DNA of 64,000 nt, from NCBI RefSeq assembly GCF_011762155.1, contig NZ_JAASQL010000002.1:310001-374000 (forward strand), in the 5' to 3' direction. Positions 63,244-64,000 of the stretch are shown here, piece after piece. Position numbers and translations under genes: made by a program. Every line of letters begins with the position of its first letter. Position 1 is the stretch's first letter. This DNA comes from Wenyingzhuangia heitensis (GTDB lineage: Bacteria; Bacteroidota; Bacteroidia; Flavobacteriales; Flavobacteriaceae). Under the pieces are notes generated by a model, which saw nothing but the letters and a program-made list of their open reading frames with translations, was not told where the DNA came from and made no database searches.

Positions 63244-64000
63244 TATTGTTGTTGCTGAGATTGTTGCTGAGTAGTTGTTTTAGGATCCTGAACAGGATAA
63301 CCATCTTCGGGTCTAATGTCTACAGATACTTTTAAAGTACTTCTTCCACTACTGTATAAAACCCCTTTTAGTGGAGCTACATCATAATAGTCTCTACCCC
63401 ATGCAACTACTATGTGTTGATCTTTTGGAATTTGATCATTTGTAGGATCAAAATCTACCCACCCAAAAGTTGGAATATATACAGAAAACCATGCATGTGA
63501 TGCATCAGTACCAATTAATTTTTCTTTTCCTGGAGGTGGTAATGTTTCAATATAACCACTAATATATCTTGCAGGTAAGTTTACAGAACGCAAGCAGGCA
63601 ATAGCAATTTGTGCAAAATCTTGACAAACTCCTTTTTTTTCTTTCATTACCTCACTAATTGGAGTGGCTACGTTAGAAAAAGTGGTGTTGAATTCAAAAT
63701 CTTTAAAAATACGCTGCATCAATTCAAAACTAGCATCAAAAACAGATCTATCTGGTTTAAAAGATTCTAAAGCATAGTTTTTAATTGTATCATTAATATT
63801 ATTAATTAATATAGATTCTAGCTGATATTGTCTTGCATCTAAAATAGCATCACTTACTCCTTTTAAGAGTTCTAATGTTTTTGTTAATGTTATTTTTTTT
63901 GCCTCTTCAAATTTTTCTATGTCTTTACACTCACTTACGTTTCTGTCTACCTTACTAGTGGCAACAACTTTTAATTGTTTGTGGTGTTCTTGAATAGAAA
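63243..64000 (-). CDS. Transglutaminase-like cysteine protease-fold protein (C-terminal part)
   Basis: The frame is open to the right window edge; an internal Met at 63722 is not the start, because coding continues upstream (for example VSECKDIEKFEEAKK and LESILINNINDTI). About 252 residues are visible. The catalytic core shows GVCQDFAQIA (Cys), DASHAWFSVY (His) and VDFDPTND (Asp). The tail is Gln-rich. This matches bacterial transglutaminase-like proteins of unknown substrate that often accompany alpha-E and circularly permuted ATP-grasp genes, which would lie outside the window. Confidence 0.87.
   Translation of the reverse strand, partial: SIQEHHKQLKVVATSKVDRNVSECKDIEKFEEAKKITLTKTLELLKGVSDAILDARQYQLESILINNINDTIKNYALESFKPDRSVFDASFELMQRIFKDFEFNTTFSNVATPISEVMKEKKGVCQDFAQIAIACLRSVNLPARYISGYIETLPPPGKEKLIGTDASHAWFSVYIPTFGWVDFDPTNDQIPKDQHIVVAWGRDYYDVAPLKGVLYSSGRSTLKVSVDIRPEDGYPVQDPKTTTQQQSQQQQ

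Noticed and set aside
63243-63722. Transglutaminase-like gene starting at Met 63722
   Set aside because: The frame continues with coding-like sequence to the window edge, so this Met is internal and the gene is partial.

Overview
This window looks like chromosome of a marine member of the Flavobacteriaceae (phylum Bacteroidota). The evidence is the low GC content, SusC/SusD proteins, C-terminal type IX secretion (T9SS) sorting domains, many lipoproteins ending their signal in a short SC or AC lipobox, TAnnTTTG promoter elements, a bacillithiol gene, and enzymes acting on sulfated algal galactans. The genus cannot be fixed from the sequence alone.

Layout. 1-7.0 kb (minus strand): a nutrient-uptake operon of FecR-type anti-sigma factor, STN-containing SusC transporter, SusD_2 lipoprotein and a metallophosphatase cut by the window edge. 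7.2-9.0 kb: argS. 9.1-15.5 kb: an accessory stretch with two leucine-rich-repeat proteins (one truncated by a stop codon before its T9SS signal), a Fic protein and a KAP-type P-loop NTPase. The last two are bounded by inverted-repeat elements whose ends resemble integron attC core sites. A duplicated intergenic repeat follows. 15.5-23 kb: a DJ-1/PfpI lipoprotein, a Crp-like regulator, an iron-sulfur-free endonuclease III, a large FG-GAP/ASPIC/vanadium-haloperoxidase fusion and a zinc-ribbon metallopeptidase. 23.1-30.7 kb (plus): an MFS exporter, a secreted M43 metalloprotease and a housekeeping run (bcp, idi, queD-like, kdsB, HAD phosphatase).

30.7-36.7 kb is the most interesting part. A locus of small exported Cys-rich protein, MbnP-like lipoprotein and MbnH/MauG-like di-haem protein occurs twice in tandem, with one outer-membrane barrel carrying an N-terminal CxxCxC motif between the copies. 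In methanotrophs, MbnH oxidises a tryptophan of MbnP to kynurenine and this creates a copper site. This locus is therefore a candidate copper-acquisition or copper-handling system with two parallel modules. Hairpins separate the genes at the same places in both copies.

36.8-41.5 kb: priA, two unknown small proteins, an AI-2E family transporter and a frameshifted small Rho_N-like gene. 41.7-45.3 kb and 59-63.2 kb: a split red-algal galactan (agar/porphyran) set with two formylglycine sulfatases, a GH16 enzyme with T9SS signal, a GH117 anhydro-galactosidase and a GH43-like lipoprotein. Between them lie core genes (kdsC, a DUF2520 protein, glutathione peroxidase, bshB1, tRNA-His, clpS, prmA, a DsbA-family protein, tpiA) and a MacB-type tripartite efflux operon. 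A transglutaminase-like gene runs off the right end.
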